From contig WJKQ01000089.1 of the NCBI GenBank assembly GCA_014728975.1, positions 1 to 23,147 of the forward strand: a stretch of 23,147 bases of DNA, read 5' to 3'. The stretch comes from Candidatus Peregrinibacteria bacterium (GTDB lineage Bacteria > Patescibacteriota > Gracilibacteria > UBA1369 > LOWO2-01-FULL-3). The position numbers and the translations under genes are program-made. The notes beneath the pieces were generated by a model. The model had not been told where the DNA came from, did not search any database, and was given only the letters and a program-made list of their open reading frames with translations. Below are positions 15,602-22,706 of this stretch, piece by piece; positions within the stretch are counted from its first letter, which is position 1; every line of letters begins with the position of its first letter.

Positions 15602-16054
15602 TTATTTAAAACTTTCTTTAATTATATCAATATGTTCCGACACTTTTTGCCTGAGCCCATCGTTAGTCAATGCCAACATTCTTACCGCCGCCAAAGCGGC
15701 ATTACCGGGATCGACAACAGTCAAAACAGGAGTATCACTCGGCATAACAAGAGTACTGTTGATATTAATAATAAAATCCTCCTTATTTTTAAAAGGCGGA
15801 CACGCAATAACCGGATGAATACTATTAGCGGCAGTTACTCCCGAAAGGCCGTTGGAACGACCTGCAATCGTAATATAAACCAGATTTTTTTCTGTTTTAT
15901 TATTGTTTCTAACAATATCAAAAACTTTCTCAGGAACTTTATGTGCCGAAGCAACAATAACTTCATTTTCTATCCCCCAGGGACTTAATTTATCTATTAT
16001 TTTTTTCGCAAAATCTTTATCTGATTCTGAACCTAGTAAAAACAAAATTTTCAT
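15602..16054 (-). CDS. purE: AIR carboxylase, class II PurE (PurK-independent)
   Basis: 150 residues, the single-domain PurE length. GSESD (8-12) and SAHKVPEKV (36-44) are the nucleotide-binding motifs. The loop ITIAGRSNGLSG (61-72) and IACPP (83-87) replace the class I AGxAAHLPGM and GVP patterns and match class II enzymes, as in the AIR carboxylase domain of animal PAICS and Treponema PurE (remembered comparison). MPSDTPVLTVVDPGNAALAAVR (104-125) is also class II-like. Class II enzymes convert AIR plus CO2 directly to CAIR, with no need for PurK and ATP; no purK is in the window. The gene starts 2 nt after purC and precedes purB by 14 nt, so the three consecutive steps AIR to CAIR to SAICAR to AICAR share one transcript. 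Confidence 0.93.
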   Translation of the reverse strand: MKILFLLGSESDKDFAKKIIDKLSPWGIENEVIVASAHKVPEKVFDIVRNNNKTEKNLVYITIAGRSNGLSGVTAANSIHPVIACPPFKNKEDFIININSTLVMPSDTPVLTVVDPGNAALAAVRMLALTNDGLRQKVSEHIDIIKESFK

Positions 16055-16056
16055 AA

Positions 16057-17028
16057 TTATTTATTTAAATATTTACTTAAATTTTTTTCAATCCTGGAAA
16101 GAACATCACCCACCTCAGCTTTAAAAGTCTCTCCTGTAATAAGCTCGTACGATTCAATATATCTGCGGGCCGTTTCCGCTTTGATTTCATCGGGGATCTC
16201 GGGAATTTCACCCTCGCCTCTAAAACCTCTTTCCGCTAACCAATAGCGTAAATATTCTTTATCTATCTTTTTTTGTTCTTTTCCGGCCTTAAATCTTTCT
16301 TCATATTCATCCAGAAACCAAAATCTGGAAGAATCGGGCGTATGAATTTCATCAATCAAAACAATATTTCCTTCTCTATCCACTCCAAACTCATACTTTG
16401 TATCAACCAAAATTATTCCCTGTTTTTCAGCTATCTCCACTCCCCGCTTATAAAGTTCCATTGAAACATCTGCCATATAATCAAATTGTTCTTCTGTAAC
16501 AAGTCCACGCTCCAATATTTCCTCTTTTGAAACAGACTTATCATGACTTCCATGCTCAGCTTTGGTGGAAGGAGTCAAAATCGGTTCTTCAAACTTTTGA
16601 TCTTTCTTTAGACCTTCGGGAAGTTTATTGCCGCAAAAGTCGCGCACGCCTCTTTCATAGTTATACCAGGCACTCGTACTTGTAACACCTGTAATATATC
16701 CCCGAATTACCATTTCTACCGGCAAAGCTTTACATTCCCTGGCGACAACAACGTTAGGATCCGGAAATTCTATGACATGATTTCCCACAATATCTTCGGT
16801 TTTTTCAAACCAAAATTTCGCAAGCTGATTTAAAACCTGTCCTTTGAAAGGAATCAAAGTAATTATCCTGTCAAATGCGGAAAGTTTGTCAGTAACTATT
16901 ATAATTCTTAGATCATCTTTGGAATAATTATCACGAACCTTACCCTCATATTTTTCCCCAAAATCGGAAAAATCAGTCCCCTTAAGGCAATACCGGATTT
17001 GCGCCAAAATTTCCTCCTTTGAAAGCAT
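16057..17028 (-). CDS. purC: SAICAR synthetase
   Basis: 323 residues, nearer the longer yeast-type enzyme (about 306) than the 237 of E. coli. Motifs: YEGKVRDNY (27-35), VTDKLSAFDRII (45-56), ECKALPVEMVIRGYITG (98-114), a STKAEHGSHDKSVS block (154-167), and IDEIHTPDSSRFW (225-237), which carries the substrate and metal contacts. The enzyme joins CAIR and aspartate using ATP to make SAICAR. It is the first gene of the purC-purE-purB operon, with a promoter at 17053-17081 divergent from purA and a short leader of under 20 nt. The order purC then purE repeats the domain order of the animal PAICS fusion. Confidence 0.96.
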   Translation of the reverse strand: MLSKEEILAQIRYCLKGTDFSDFGEKYEGKVRDNYSKDDLRIIIVTDKLSAFDRIITLIPFKGQVLNQLAKFWFEKTEDIVGNHVIEFPDPNVVVARECKALPVEMVIRGYITGVTSTSAWYNYERGVRDFCGNKLPEGLKKDQKFEEPILTPSTKAEHGSHDKSVSKEEILERGLVTEEQFDYMADVSMELYKRGVEIAEKQGIILVDTKYEFGVDREGNIVLIDEIHTPDSSRFWFLDEYEERFKAGKEQKKIDKEYLRYWLAERGFRGEGEIPEIPDEIKAETARRYIESYELITGETFKAEVGDVLSRIEKNLSKYLNK

Positions 17029-17052
17029 ATTTTATTAGTTAAATATGATTCA

Positions 17053-17081
17053 ATAATAATGAATACACATCTTATTTGCAA
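17053..17081 (-). promoter_or_regulatory. purC-purE-purB promoter sharing its -35 box with purA
   Basis: On the minus strand, TTGCAA (17081-17076), a 17-nt spacer and TATTAT (17058-17053, five of six consensus bases). TTGCAA is its own reverse complement, so the same six bases also serve the purA promoter on the other strand. Confidence 0.6.
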
Positions 17082-17104
17082 TCATCAACTTTTTAGAATA
17101 TATT
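17076..17104 (+). promoter_or_regulatory. purA promoter, predicted to give a leaderless mRNA
   Basis: TTGCAA (17076-17081), a 17-nt spacer and TATATT (17099-17104). The -10 box ends only 6 nt before the purA ATG (17111), so transcription would begin at or next to the A of the start codon. The -35 hexamer is shared with the purC promoter. Confidence 0.6.
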
Positions 17105-17110
17105 CCAGAT

Positions 17111-18418
17111 ATGACAAATTTTTTCGATCATCTGGGGAATAGTGTGGCAGTTTTAGGCTCACAATGGGGAGATGAAGGTAAAGGAAAATTGATAGACATT
17201 CTTTCCAATGAATACGATTTAGTTGTTCGCGCAGCAGGAGGAGCCAATGCCGGACACACAATCTATTTTAAAGATCCGGAAAATCCCGAAAAAACCAAAA
17301 AATTCATTTTTCATCTTACTCCTTCCGGCATGCTTCACAACAATACCAAATGTGTTATTGGAAACGGAGTGGTTCTGGATATTCCGACACTCTTTGAAGA
17401 ACTGGATTTTTTAAAACAAAACAACATAGACACACAAGGAAGACTCTTTATTTCAGATAGAGCACATCTGGTATTTGGGTATCATAAATTGATTGACAAA
17501 CTCCAGGAAAAAATGAAGGGAGAAAAAAAAGTCGGCACCACAAAAAGAGGAATAGGTCCCTGTTATACCGACAAATTCAGACGAAACGGAATAAGAGTTC
17601 ATCACATCTGCAATTTTGAAAAATTCGAAAAAAAATACCAAGAAAATCTGAAAATGTTTAAAAATATGTACGGCAATTTTAAATATGATGAAAAAGAGGA
17701 ACTGTTATATCTGAAAGAGGCATGCAAAAGAATCAAACCAATGATTACTGATACAGCCTTTTTATTAAATCAGGAAGCAAAAATTAACAAAAAAATACTT
17801 ATTGAAGGAGCAAATGGTGCACTTTTGGATATTGATCACGGAACATATCCATACGTCACCTCTTCAAATTCAACAATTGGAGGAGTGGTTTCGGGAACAG
17901 GTCTCAGCACCAATAAAATAGAAAACATAATCGGAATAATGAAAGCCTACACAACCAGAGTCGGTAAAGGCCCCTTCCCCACAGAATTAAACGATAATCT
18001 TGGAGCAAAAATCAGAGAAGCAGGTGGAGAATACGGTGCTACCACAGGCAGACCCCGAAGATGCGGATGGTTCGACGCAGTTGTCGGCAAATACTCAGTC
18101 ATGATAAACGGCTTAACGGAAATAAACCTTACAAAACTTGATGTATTAAGCGGACTGGAAATATTAAAAATCGGAATAAGCTATAAATATATGAATGAAT
18201 ACCTTCACTCGTTTCCCGCAAGCCTTGAAACACTCGAAGAATCGGAAGTCAACTATATTGAAATGCCCGGCTGGAAAGAAGATATAAGCAAAATCAGAAA
18301 TTATAACGACCTCCCGAAAAATGCAAAAGCCTACGTCGAAAAAATCGAGGAAATCGTTGAATGCCAAATCACCTCAATAGGAGTAGGCGTTGAAAGAGAA
18401 GACATTATCTTCAAATAA
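17111..18418 (+). CDS. purA: Adenylosuccinate synthetase
   Basis: 435 residues, normal length. The GTP-binding loop GSQWGDEGKGK (16-26) with catalytic Asp21 and the GGANAGHTIYF block with His49 are intact. VGTTKRGIGPCYTDK, EGANGALLDIDHGTYPYVTSSN and TTGRPRRCGWFDAV follow in the expected order. The enzyme condenses IMP with aspartate using GTP to form adenylosuccinate, which the neighbouring PurB then cleaves to AMP. It is transcribed alone and divergently from purCEB. The start matches the predicted transcription start, with a few residues before the first beta-strand, so no leader or ribosome binding site is available. Downstream are a weak AT hairpin at 18543-18563 and the convergent tRNA-Val. 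Confidence 0.97.
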   Translation: MTNFFDHLGNSVAVLGSQWGDEGKGKLIDILSNEYDLVVRAAGGANAGHTIYFKDPENPEKTKKFIFHLTPSGMLHNNTKCVIGNGVVLDIPTLFEELDFLKQNNIDTQGRLFISDRAHLVFGYHKLIDKLQEKMKGEKKVGTTKRGIGPCYTDKFRRNGIRVHHICNFEKFEKKYQENLKMFKNMYGNFKYDEKEELLYLKEACKRIKPMITDTAFLLNQEAKINKKILIEGANGALLDIDHGTYPYVTSSNSTIGGVVSGTGLSTNKIENIIGIMKAYTTRVGKGPFPTELNDNLGAKIREAGGEYGATTGRPRRCGWFDAVVGKYSVMINGLTEINLTKLDVLSGLEILKIGISYKYMNEYLHSFPASLETLEESEVNYIEMPGWKEDISKIRNYNDLPKNAKAYVEKIEEIVECQITSIGVGVEREDIIFK

Positions 18419-18542
18419 CACAATTATATCTCTTTCTTTATTTCAATACTTTCAACATTAGAATTATCAATAAAGCCGACTTTCGAGCTTTCATAATAAA
18501 TTGTTAAAAAATAGCCAAGACTAGACAATTAATTGATACAAC

Positions 18543-18563
18543 AAAAAATGTCCAATATTTTTT
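18543..18563. terminator. Weak AT-only hairpin between purA and tRNA-Val
   Basis: AAAAAAT (18543-18549) pairs with ATTTTTT (18557-18563) around a 7-nt loop. It could act in either direction as a poor intrinsic terminator for purA and for the minus-strand tRNA-Val, but the stem lacks any G-C pair. The rest of 18419-18567 shows no gene. Confidence 0.25.
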
Positions 18564-18567
18564 ATTC

Positions 18568-18644
18568 TGGTGGGCGCTATAGGATTCGAACCTATGACCT
18601 TCTGGGTGTAAACCAGACGCTCTAGCCAACTGAGCTAAGCGCCC
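18568..18644 (-). tRNA. tRNA-Val (anticodon TAC), CCA encoded
   Basis: The minus strand folds as a normal tRNA: acceptor GGGCGCT/AGCGCCC, D-arm TTAGCTCAGTTGGCTAGAGC, anticodon stem TCTGG/CCAGA with loop TTTACAC (anticodon TAC, reading GTA), and T-loop GGTTCGAATCC. Discriminator A is followed by a gene-encoded CCA (18570-18568). Confidence 0.97.
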
Positions 18645-18705
18645 TTTTTTAAAATTTTCCAGTAATATTTACCACAAGACCTTAAAACAATCAAGTATTC
18701 TCGTT

Positions 18706-19428
18706 TTATCCCAACATAAAACCATTGTTTCTGAGCCAAGTTTCACATTCTTTAAAATTTGGTATCGCATCTTCTACAAGAGCCCAAAATTTTTTGGAAT
18801 GATTCATCTCCTTAAGATGAGCAAGTTCATGGACACATACATATCTAAAAACCTCTCTCGGAGCGAACAATAACCTGTAAGCAATATTTATATTTCTCTT
18901 TGAACTGCAGCTTCCAAAGCGCGAATTCATTCTTTTAAAGCGGCATATATTATAACTTTCCCGGAAAAAAAGCTGATTTAATTCACCAACAACTTCTTTC
19001 AAGTATAAATTTTGATCTTTTATTATTGTTTTTTCCACCAATAATTTAATGATTTTTCTTTTTTCCACATCCCCCCAACATTCGGGAATAAAAAGTTCAA
19101 TAACGCCATCGCGCAAAATGCTTCCGGCATTCTTTCTGTTTTCGGTATCCACCCTTATTTCATAAGTTTTATTATGGGTACAGACTCTTCCTCCGTCCTT
19201 ATAAACAGGAATAACAAAATCACTCTCGGAAATTTTCGATAGTTTCTTTCCAGCCCAATTTAAAAATTTTTTTACAATTTCATCACGAGATTTCCCCCTT
19301 ACAAATCTGCTTAACCTCAACACAACATTTTTATTCCTTATTCGAACAGAAGAAGTGGCTTTTAATGCTGTTTCATAAACAACATTATAAGACCGTTCAC
19401 CTATTTTCAGTTTTTGAGGATATTCCAT
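18706..19428 (-). CDS. YgjP-like zinc metalloprotease (SprT/WLM-related family)
   Basis: 240 residues, normal for the YgjP family (DUF45, COG1451). The C-terminal half holds the diagnostic RFGSCSSKRNINIAYRL region (170-186), then VCVHELAHLKEMNHSKKFW, with the zinc motif HELAH (200-204) and third-ligand candidate His210. No membrane helix or signal peptide, so cytoplasmic. Relatives include SprT and Wss1-like proteases; YgjP's own substrates are unclear. It starts 6 nt after the small glycine-zipper gene and is followed by tRNA-Val, so tRNA-Leu, the two proteins and tRNA-Val may share a transcript. The zinc site is complete, so activity is expected. Family call secure; role unknown. Confidence 0.9.
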   Translation of the reverse strand: MEYPQKLKIGERSYNVVYETALKATSSVRIRNKNVVLRLSRFVRGKSRDEIVKKFLNWAGKKLSKISESDFVIPVYKDGGRVCTHNKTYEIRVDTENRKNAGSILRDGVIELFIPECWGDVEKRKIIKLLVEKTIIKDQNLYLKEVVGELNQLFFRESYNICRFKRMNSRFGSCSSKRNINIAYRLLFAPREVFRYVCVHELAHLKEMNHSKKFWALVEDAIPNFKECETWLRNNGFMLG

Positions 19429-19434
19429 AAGATA

Positions 19435-19665
19435 TTAATCTCTGTAACCTATAATACCTCCAAATACCCCTCCTATAACTGCACCGGCTCCCATTCCGAG
19501 AAACGCGCCCAATTCCAGCGGAATCTCGCTCTGGCTACCGCTTACCACGTGAGTAATCAAAATAATTATCAGACCAAAAACCAGGCCGATAATTATTCCG
19601 GTAACAATCCCTCCAATACCACAACCGACAATCCTCTTAAATGTTTTTAATTTTTTGTGTCCCAT
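19435..19665 (-). CDS. Small glycine-zipper membrane protein
   Basis: 76 residues with a basic start (MGHKKLKTFKR) and two hydrophobic segments, about 12-40 and 52-73. Both are full of GxxxG-type spacing: GCGIGGIVTGIIIG in the first, and GAFLGMGAGAVIGGVFGGIIG in the second. Glycine-zipper proteins pack helices closely and occur as small envelope proteins or pore-like oligomers. I cannot assign a named family. The ORF ends 6 nt before the YgjP gene and begins 22 nt after the tRNA-Leu end, positions that suit a real gene in this compact region. It lacks a Shine-Dalgarno sequence like its neighbours. Toxin-like activity has been seen for some small proteins of this kind, but nothing here shows it. 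Confidence 0.65.
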   Translation of the reverse strand: MGHKKLKTFKRIVGCGIGGIVTGIIIGLVFGLIIILITHVVSGSQSEIPLELGAFLGMGAGAVIGGVFGGIIGYRD

Positions 19666-19687
19666 TTTTTGTAAAATAAAGAATTAA

Positions 19688-19778
19688 TGGTGCCCAGGAG
19701 AGGACTTGAACCTCCACGACCAAAAATGCGGTCACTAGCCCCTCAAGCTAGCGCGTCTACCAATTCCGCCACCTGGGC
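19688..19778 (-). tRNA. tRNA-Leu (anticodon GAG), CCA encoded
   Basis: A class II tRNA of 91 nt including CCA. Acceptor GCCCAGG/CCTGGGC, D-arm GGCGGAATTGGTAGACGC, anticodon stem CTAGC/GCTAG with loop TTGAGGG (anticodon GAG, reading CTC and CTT), a long variable arm (TGACCGCATTTTTGGTCG), and T-loop GGTTCAAGTCC. Discriminator A and an encoded CCA (19690-19688) are present. Confidence 0.97.
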
Positions 19779-19796
19779 ATTTCAAGGTACGATAAA

Positions 19797-19825
19797 ATTC
19801 TAACAATATTTTCACTTGCGCACAA
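19797..19825 (-). promoter_or_regulatory. Extended -10 promoter for tRNA-Leu and the following genes
   Basis: On the minus strand, TTGTGC (19825-19820), a 17-nt spacer and TAGAAT (19802-19797) preceded by TGT. The -10 box lies 18 nt upstream of the mature tRNA 5' end. Its -35 overlaps a candidate -35 (TTGCGC, 19816-19821) for glyA on the opposite strand. Confidence 0.55.
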
Positions 19826-19842
19826 ACTTCAAATTATATAAA
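19816..19842 (+). promoter_or_regulatory. Weak candidate promoter for glyA
   Basis: TTGCGC (19816-19821), a 15-nt spacer and TATAAA (19837-19842), about 40 nt upstream of the ATG. The spacing is short; TAAAAA at 17 nt is an alternative -10. It is reported because no better promoter is visible in the 104-nt gap. Confidence 0.3.
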
Positions 19843-19882
19843 AATATCCATTGCCGGCCTTTTAACATTAATTCCTTCAAAA

Positions 19883-21127
19883 ATGAGCTACATTAAAAAA
19901 ACAGACCCCGAGATTTATGAATATATTGAACGGGAAAAAATAAGGCAGGCCGAAGGAATAGAACTCATACCATCTGAAAACTATACATCGCCCGCGGTAA
20001 TGGAAGCATGCGGATCAATACTTACCAACAAATATTCAGAAGGATATCCATTTAAAAGATATTATGGAGGCCAGGAAAATATTGATCACATTGAAAGCAT
20101 TGCTATCGGACGCGCAAAAAAGCTTTTTGGAGCGGATCACGCAAATGTACAGCCATACTCCGGCTCCCCCGCAAACGCAGCAATATATTTTGCAGTTTTG
20201 GAATTTGGAGACACGGTAATGGGACTCAAACTGGATCACGGCGGACATATAACTCATGGGCTTCCAATAGCTTATTCCGGAAAAGCATATAATTTTGTTC
20301 AGTATGAAGTCGATATAAATACGGGCCGGATAGATATGGAAGAAGTCAGAAAACTGGCAAAAAAACATAAACCAAAACTTATCATAGCTGGTTTTACAGC
20401 TTATCCCCGTGATATAGAGTGGAAAAAATTCAAGGAGATCGCAGATGAAGTGGGAGCAATGACCATGGCGGACATTTCACACACGGCAGGACTTATTGCA
20501 TCCAAGGTTTTGGAGTCACCCGTTCCTTACTTCGATATAATAATGACTACAACTCATAAAACTTTACGAGGTCCAAGAGGCGCAATCATTCTCTGTAAAG
20601 AAAAATTTGCAAAAGCAATAGATAAAGCGGTATTTCCTGGATTTCAGGGAGGCCCGCACGAACATACAATTGCCGGTAAAGCTATAGCCTTCCACGAAGC
20701 AATGCAGCCGGAATTCAAAAAATATTCGGAACAAGTGAAAAAAAACGCCTACCACCTGGCTGAAAAACTGAAAGAAAAAGGATTCAATCTGGTTTCAGAC
20801 GGTACCGACACTCATTTGATCCTCATAGATCTTACAAATAAAAACGTGCCGGGAAGAAAGGCCCAGGAAGCGCTTGATACCGTAGGAATAACACTCAATA
20901 AAAATACTATACCCGGAGAACCAAGATCTCCAATGGACCCATCGGGAATACGACTCGGCACCCCCGCAATTACAACAAGAAGAATGAGAGAACCGGGAAT
21001 GGAACAGATCGCAGACTGGATAGACAGAGTTATTTCAAATATTGATAACACGGACCTTCATAGAAAAATCAAAGAAGAAGTCAAAGAATTATGTCTTAAT
21101 TTTCCTGTTCCGGGAATAAAAATTTAA
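19883..21127 (+). CDS. glyA: Serine hydroxymethyltransferase
   Basis: 414 residues, the usual bacterial length. Motifs: ELIPSENYTSPAVMEACGS near the start, the YYGGQ block (60-64), YSGSPANAA (92-100) and LDHGGHITHG (117-126). ADISHTAGL (196-204) holds the PLP-contacting Asp197 and His200. TTTHKTLRGPRGA has the PLP-binding Lys226. The enzyme interconverts serine and glycine while loading one-carbon units on tetrahydrofolate, so it supplies glycine and formyl donors to purine synthesis. The thematic link with the nearby pur genes is inferred. It is a single-gene plus-strand unit whose TAA shares four bases with the stop of the convergent phosphatase gene. It has no Shine-Dalgarno sequence. Confidence 0.97.
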   Translation: MSYIKKTDPEIYEYIEREKIRQAEGIELIPSENYTSPAVMEACGSILTNKYSEGYPFKRYYGGQENIDHIESIAIGRAKKLFGADHANVQPYSGSPANAAIYFAVLEFGDTVMGLKLDHGGHITHGLPIAYSGKAYNFVQYEVDINTGRIDMEEVRKLAKKHKPKLIIAGFTAYPRDIEWKKFKEIADEVGAMTMADISHTAGLIASKVLESPVPYFDIIMTTTHKTLRGPRGAIILCKEKFAKAIDKAVFPGFQGGPHEHTIAGKAIAFHEAMQPEFKKYSEQVKKNAYHLAEKLKEKGFNLVSDGTDTHLILIDLTNKNVPGRKAQEALDTVGITLNKNTIPGEPRSPMDPSGIRLGTPAITTRRMREPGMEQIADWIDRVISNIDNTDLHRKIKEEVKELCLNFPVPGIKI

Positions 21128-22704
21128 ATTCGTTTTATAACTACCAGAGTTATATCGTCCATCTGTTTATAATCGCCGGTAAATTCCTTCAAATCAGCCA
21201 AAATCCCCCCTTTCATTTCGTTTGAATTTTTTGCATTTCCCCATTTTTCCACTGAACGCATAAATCTTTTAATACCATAGTTTTCATTTTTACTTCTCCA
21301 GGCTTCAGGAATACCGTCACTGTAAACGATAATAAAATCTCCAGGCTCTAAATTAACCTCTTCAACTTTAACATGAGCGGAAACATCCGGAAGCATACCC
21401 AAAGCAATACCTCCTGCAGGAGTAAGTTCAGCTTTTCCTTCCGCCGCCTTATAGTGAATTAACTGCTCATGGCCGGCACTGACATATCTAAAGCGCTTGT
21501 TTGGAACAGACCACTCCATCAGACAAAGAGTCATAAACATATTTGTCATTGTTTTAGCCTTAAGCACTCGGTTAACATCGATTATTAATTTTTTAAGGTC
21601 TATTTCCGCGCAATAACCAAAGAAAACAGCACTTGCTATCGATCCGACAATACCCGCAGGAACACCATGCCCCGTCACATCACCAAGATACATAAGCATT
21701 CTTTCATCATTTAAACACAAAAAATCATACATATCCCCTCCCATTTCTTCAGCGGGAATAAGACCTGCGGCAATATCAAGCCCTTCCACTTTTGGAATTT
21801 GACTTTCATCGGGTACCAGCTGATTCTGAATCTGGGCAGCAAGTTCAAGTTCCCGAGCTACCCTTTCTTTATAAAGCTTAGCTTCCACACTCGCCTCAAG
21901 ATCCACCGCCATTTTATTAAACGCTTTTCCCAAAAATCCGAGTTCATCACGGGTTTTTATATATACACGAGTTTTAAAATCACCTGTTGCTATCTTCTCG
22001 GCACCTTTAACCAGTTTCGAAACGGGCTTAGTAACCTGTCTTGCCATAATAAAGGACATAATCATACCAAGCATTACTCCAAAAATAGCCAGATAAACTA
22101 TCCTCATCGTCATAGCTTCAATCCTTTCAAAAAGATTATGATAATCAAGACCGTAAACGATAGAATACCTCTCATTTGCAGGTACAACTATAAAGTTTAT
22201 CAATGAACCGGACTCCAAAGGCTCAATACGATTTTCATTTTCATCAACATAAATAGTATTTCCCTTTTCGTCAGTCTTCAGATAAAGAATTTCGCCATCA
22301 AAAGTTCTGATAGAAACATGCTCGGATTGGATCTGTCTAAGTGTAAAAGAATCTTCGATCATCCTCGGCTCCCCCTGATACTTCTTATCAACATCAATTT
22401 CAGAATCATAAAGAACTTCACCTTCATACGAAACTATCTCGACAAGAGCTATATCATCGTTCTGTTCAAAAATATCCTGCATTTCTCTGTTAAAGTAGAC
22501 AAATCCTCCCTGTGCAAGGTATAAATCATAATTATTAGCGATAGTCGAAGCCGTAAGTTTTGAAAACGCCAAAGCATTCAAATAAATATCATCGGCCATC
22601 TCTATTTTCTTTTCATTGATGAATAAAAAAGCAACAAAAGTGAATAGAACTACAATCAGTAGCGTAATAGCCATTATCAATTTACTGCGAATTCTAAATC
22701 TCAT
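21124..22704 (-). CDS. Membrane HAMP-PP2C serine phosphatase, RsbU/SpoIIE type
   Basis: 526 residues. First membrane helix at 9-29, an extracytoplasmic sensor region of about 165 residues, second helix at about 199-220, HAMP domain at about 221-273 (QVTKPVSKLVKGAEKIATGDF), a coiled-coil-like linker (272-295) with ELAAQIQNQLVP, then a SpoIIE/PP2C phosphatase domain to the end. Metal-binding acids are in place: GGDMYD (322-327), GDVTGHG (341-347), YSDGIPEAW (461-469) and MDDITL (515-520). Such proteins sense an outside signal and dephosphorylate anti-anti-sigma factors in partner-switching cascades. No anti-sigma or STAS gene is in view. It starts 2 nt after a solute-binding protein gene, suggesting that the two work together in sensing. 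Confidence 0.93.
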   Translation of the reverse strand: MRFRIRSKLIMAITLLIVVLFTFVAFLFINEKKIEMADDIYLNALAFSKLTASTIANNYDLYLAQGGFVYFNREMQDIFEQNDDIALVEIVSYEGEVLYDSEIDVDKKYQGEPRMIEDSFTLRQIQSEHVSIRTFDGEILYLKTDEKGNTIYVDENENRIEPLESGSLINFIVVPANERYSIVYGLDYHNLFERIEAMTMRIVYLAIFGVMLGMIMSFIMARQVTKPVSKLVKGAEKIATGDFKTRVYIKTRDELGFLGKAFNKMAVDLEASVEAKLYKERVARELELAAQIQNQLVPDESQIPKVEGLDIAAGLIPAEEMGGDMYDFLCLNDERMLMYLGDVTGHGVPAGIVGSIASAVFFGYCAEIDLKKLIIDVNRVLKAKTMTNMFMTLCLMEWSVPNKRFRYVSAGHEQLIHYKAAEGKAELTPAGGIALGMLPDVSAHVKVEEVNLEPGDFIIVYSDGIPEAWRSKNENYGIKRFMRSVEKWGNAKNSNEMKGGILADLKEFTGDYKQMDDITLVVIKRI

Positions 22705-22706
22705 AT

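Noticed and set aside
17029..17110. Purine riboswitch between purC and purA
   Set aside because: The 82-nt gap is filled by the two promoters, with a leader under 20 nt for purC and none for purA, too short for an aptamer; no conserved three-way-junction core is seen.
18419..18567. Small gene or RNA between purA and tRNA-Val
   Set aside because: Only AT-rich sequence with a 10-bp palindrome (CAATTAATTG, 18526-18535) and a weak hairpin; no credible ORF or structured RNA.
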